Assembly: GCA_947072805.1 (NCBI GenBank)
Contig: CAMTJK010000183.1
Location: forward strand, 1-5,947
Source: an uncultured Prevotella sp.
Lineage (GTDB): Bacteria > Bacteroidota > Bacteroidia > Bacteroidales > Bacteroidaceae
Direction of reading: 5' to 3'
Length of the DNA: 5,947 nt
How positions within the stretch are numbered: the stretch's first letter is position 1; the number at the start of each line of letters is the position of its first letter. Position numbers and translations under genes: made by a program. This document shows positions 5,741-5,947 of this stretch, one piece after another. The notes below the pieces were generated by a model. The model saw nothing but the letters and a program-made list of their open reading frames with translations. It ran no database searches and was not told the DNA's origin.

Positions 5741-5947
5741 CTACTCTACTACGCCCGTAGCGGTATTGTCTACAACTATATGCGCCTTTTCCATTGACAG
5801 GTATGCGCCCTTTACACCGACAGGCAAGCCCGATACATTATAAGAATATGTATAGGTTTTACCTGTCACGGTGGTTGTAACGGCTTTCATTGCCACGCTT
5901 CCGCCATCCACATCCAGCGTGATATTCACCTTGGCGCCATCCATATC
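5741..5947 (-). CDS. C-terminal part of an unidentified, probably exported protein (partial)
   Basis: A leftward frame is open from the right window edge to a TAG stop at 5741-5743, giving 68 whole codons. An ATG occurs at 5942-5944, but the codon before it is also open, so the true start is probably outside the window. The visible piece is rich in Thr, Val, Gly and Tyr with alternating hydrophobic residues (for example TTTVTGKTYTYSYNVSG), suggesting a beta-sandwich or other beta-rich extracellular domain. The TGKTYTYSYNV stretch is loosely like the C-terminal strands of Bacteroidales fimbrillin-type or surface proteins, but this is too short to assign. No membrane segment or sorting signal is visible at the C-terminus. 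It converges on the CHR genes and shares the palindrome with them. Confidence 0.6.
   Translation of the reverse strand, partial: DMDGAKVNITLDVDGGSVAMKAVTTTVTGKTYTYSYNVSGLPVGVKGAYLSMEKAHIVVDNTATGVVE

Noticed and set aside
5162..5797. Rightward 211-codon frame overlapping the second CHR gene
   Set aside because: It is in another frame of the CHR gene, highly charged and Arg-rich, and reads through the palindrome into the convergent gene.
1..5947. CRISPR array, tRNA, rRNA or intact insertion sequence
   Set aside because: No regularly spaced repeats, no tRNA cloverleaf or rRNA segments, and no transposase reading frame are visible. Only the palindrome at 5664-5711 hints at mobile DNA.

Overview
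The window looks like a piece of a Bacteroidales chromosome, most likely Prevotella or Bacteroides-like. Three things point there. PurL is the long single-chain type with a Bacteroidales-style N-terminus (MILFFRTP). The genes lack Shine-Dalgarno sequences. The promoter-like sites fit the Bacteroidetes form (TTG, 19 nt, TAnnTTTG) rather than the E. coli form. Genus is an impression from remembered homologues, not a search result.

Layout: positions 1-568 hold no convincing gene. This stretch has an AT-rich part with paired repeats and an inverted repeat (1-90), a plain part (about 91-290), a first promoter-like site (293-317), a GC-rich part that can fold (366-479), and a well-formed promoter (499-528) 40 nt before purL. 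Next comes purL (569-4417), encoding a complete 1282-residue phosphoribosylformylglycinamidine synthase of purine synthesis. Only 17 nt later begins the first of two small membrane proteins of the chromate transporter (CHR) family (4435-4965). The second (5058-5633) follows after a 92-nt gap. All three read rightward and could form one operon. A near-perfect 48-bp palindrome (5664-5711) follows. It lies 30 nt after the second CHR stop and 29 nt after the stop of a leftward gene, of which only the C-terminal 68 codons are present (5741-5947).

Working together: PurL makes FGAM in the cytoplasm. The two CHR halves probably pair in the inner membrane as one anion transporter, because short CHR proteins are known to work as pairs. 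Why a transporter should follow purL is not clear from the sequence; it may be simple co-transcription, and its real substrate in an anaerobe need not be chromate.

I found no strong evidence of a new system. The observations most worth checking are the palindrome, whose arms resemble IS3-family ends, the purL-CHR linkage, and the structured, possibly transcribed leader before purL.
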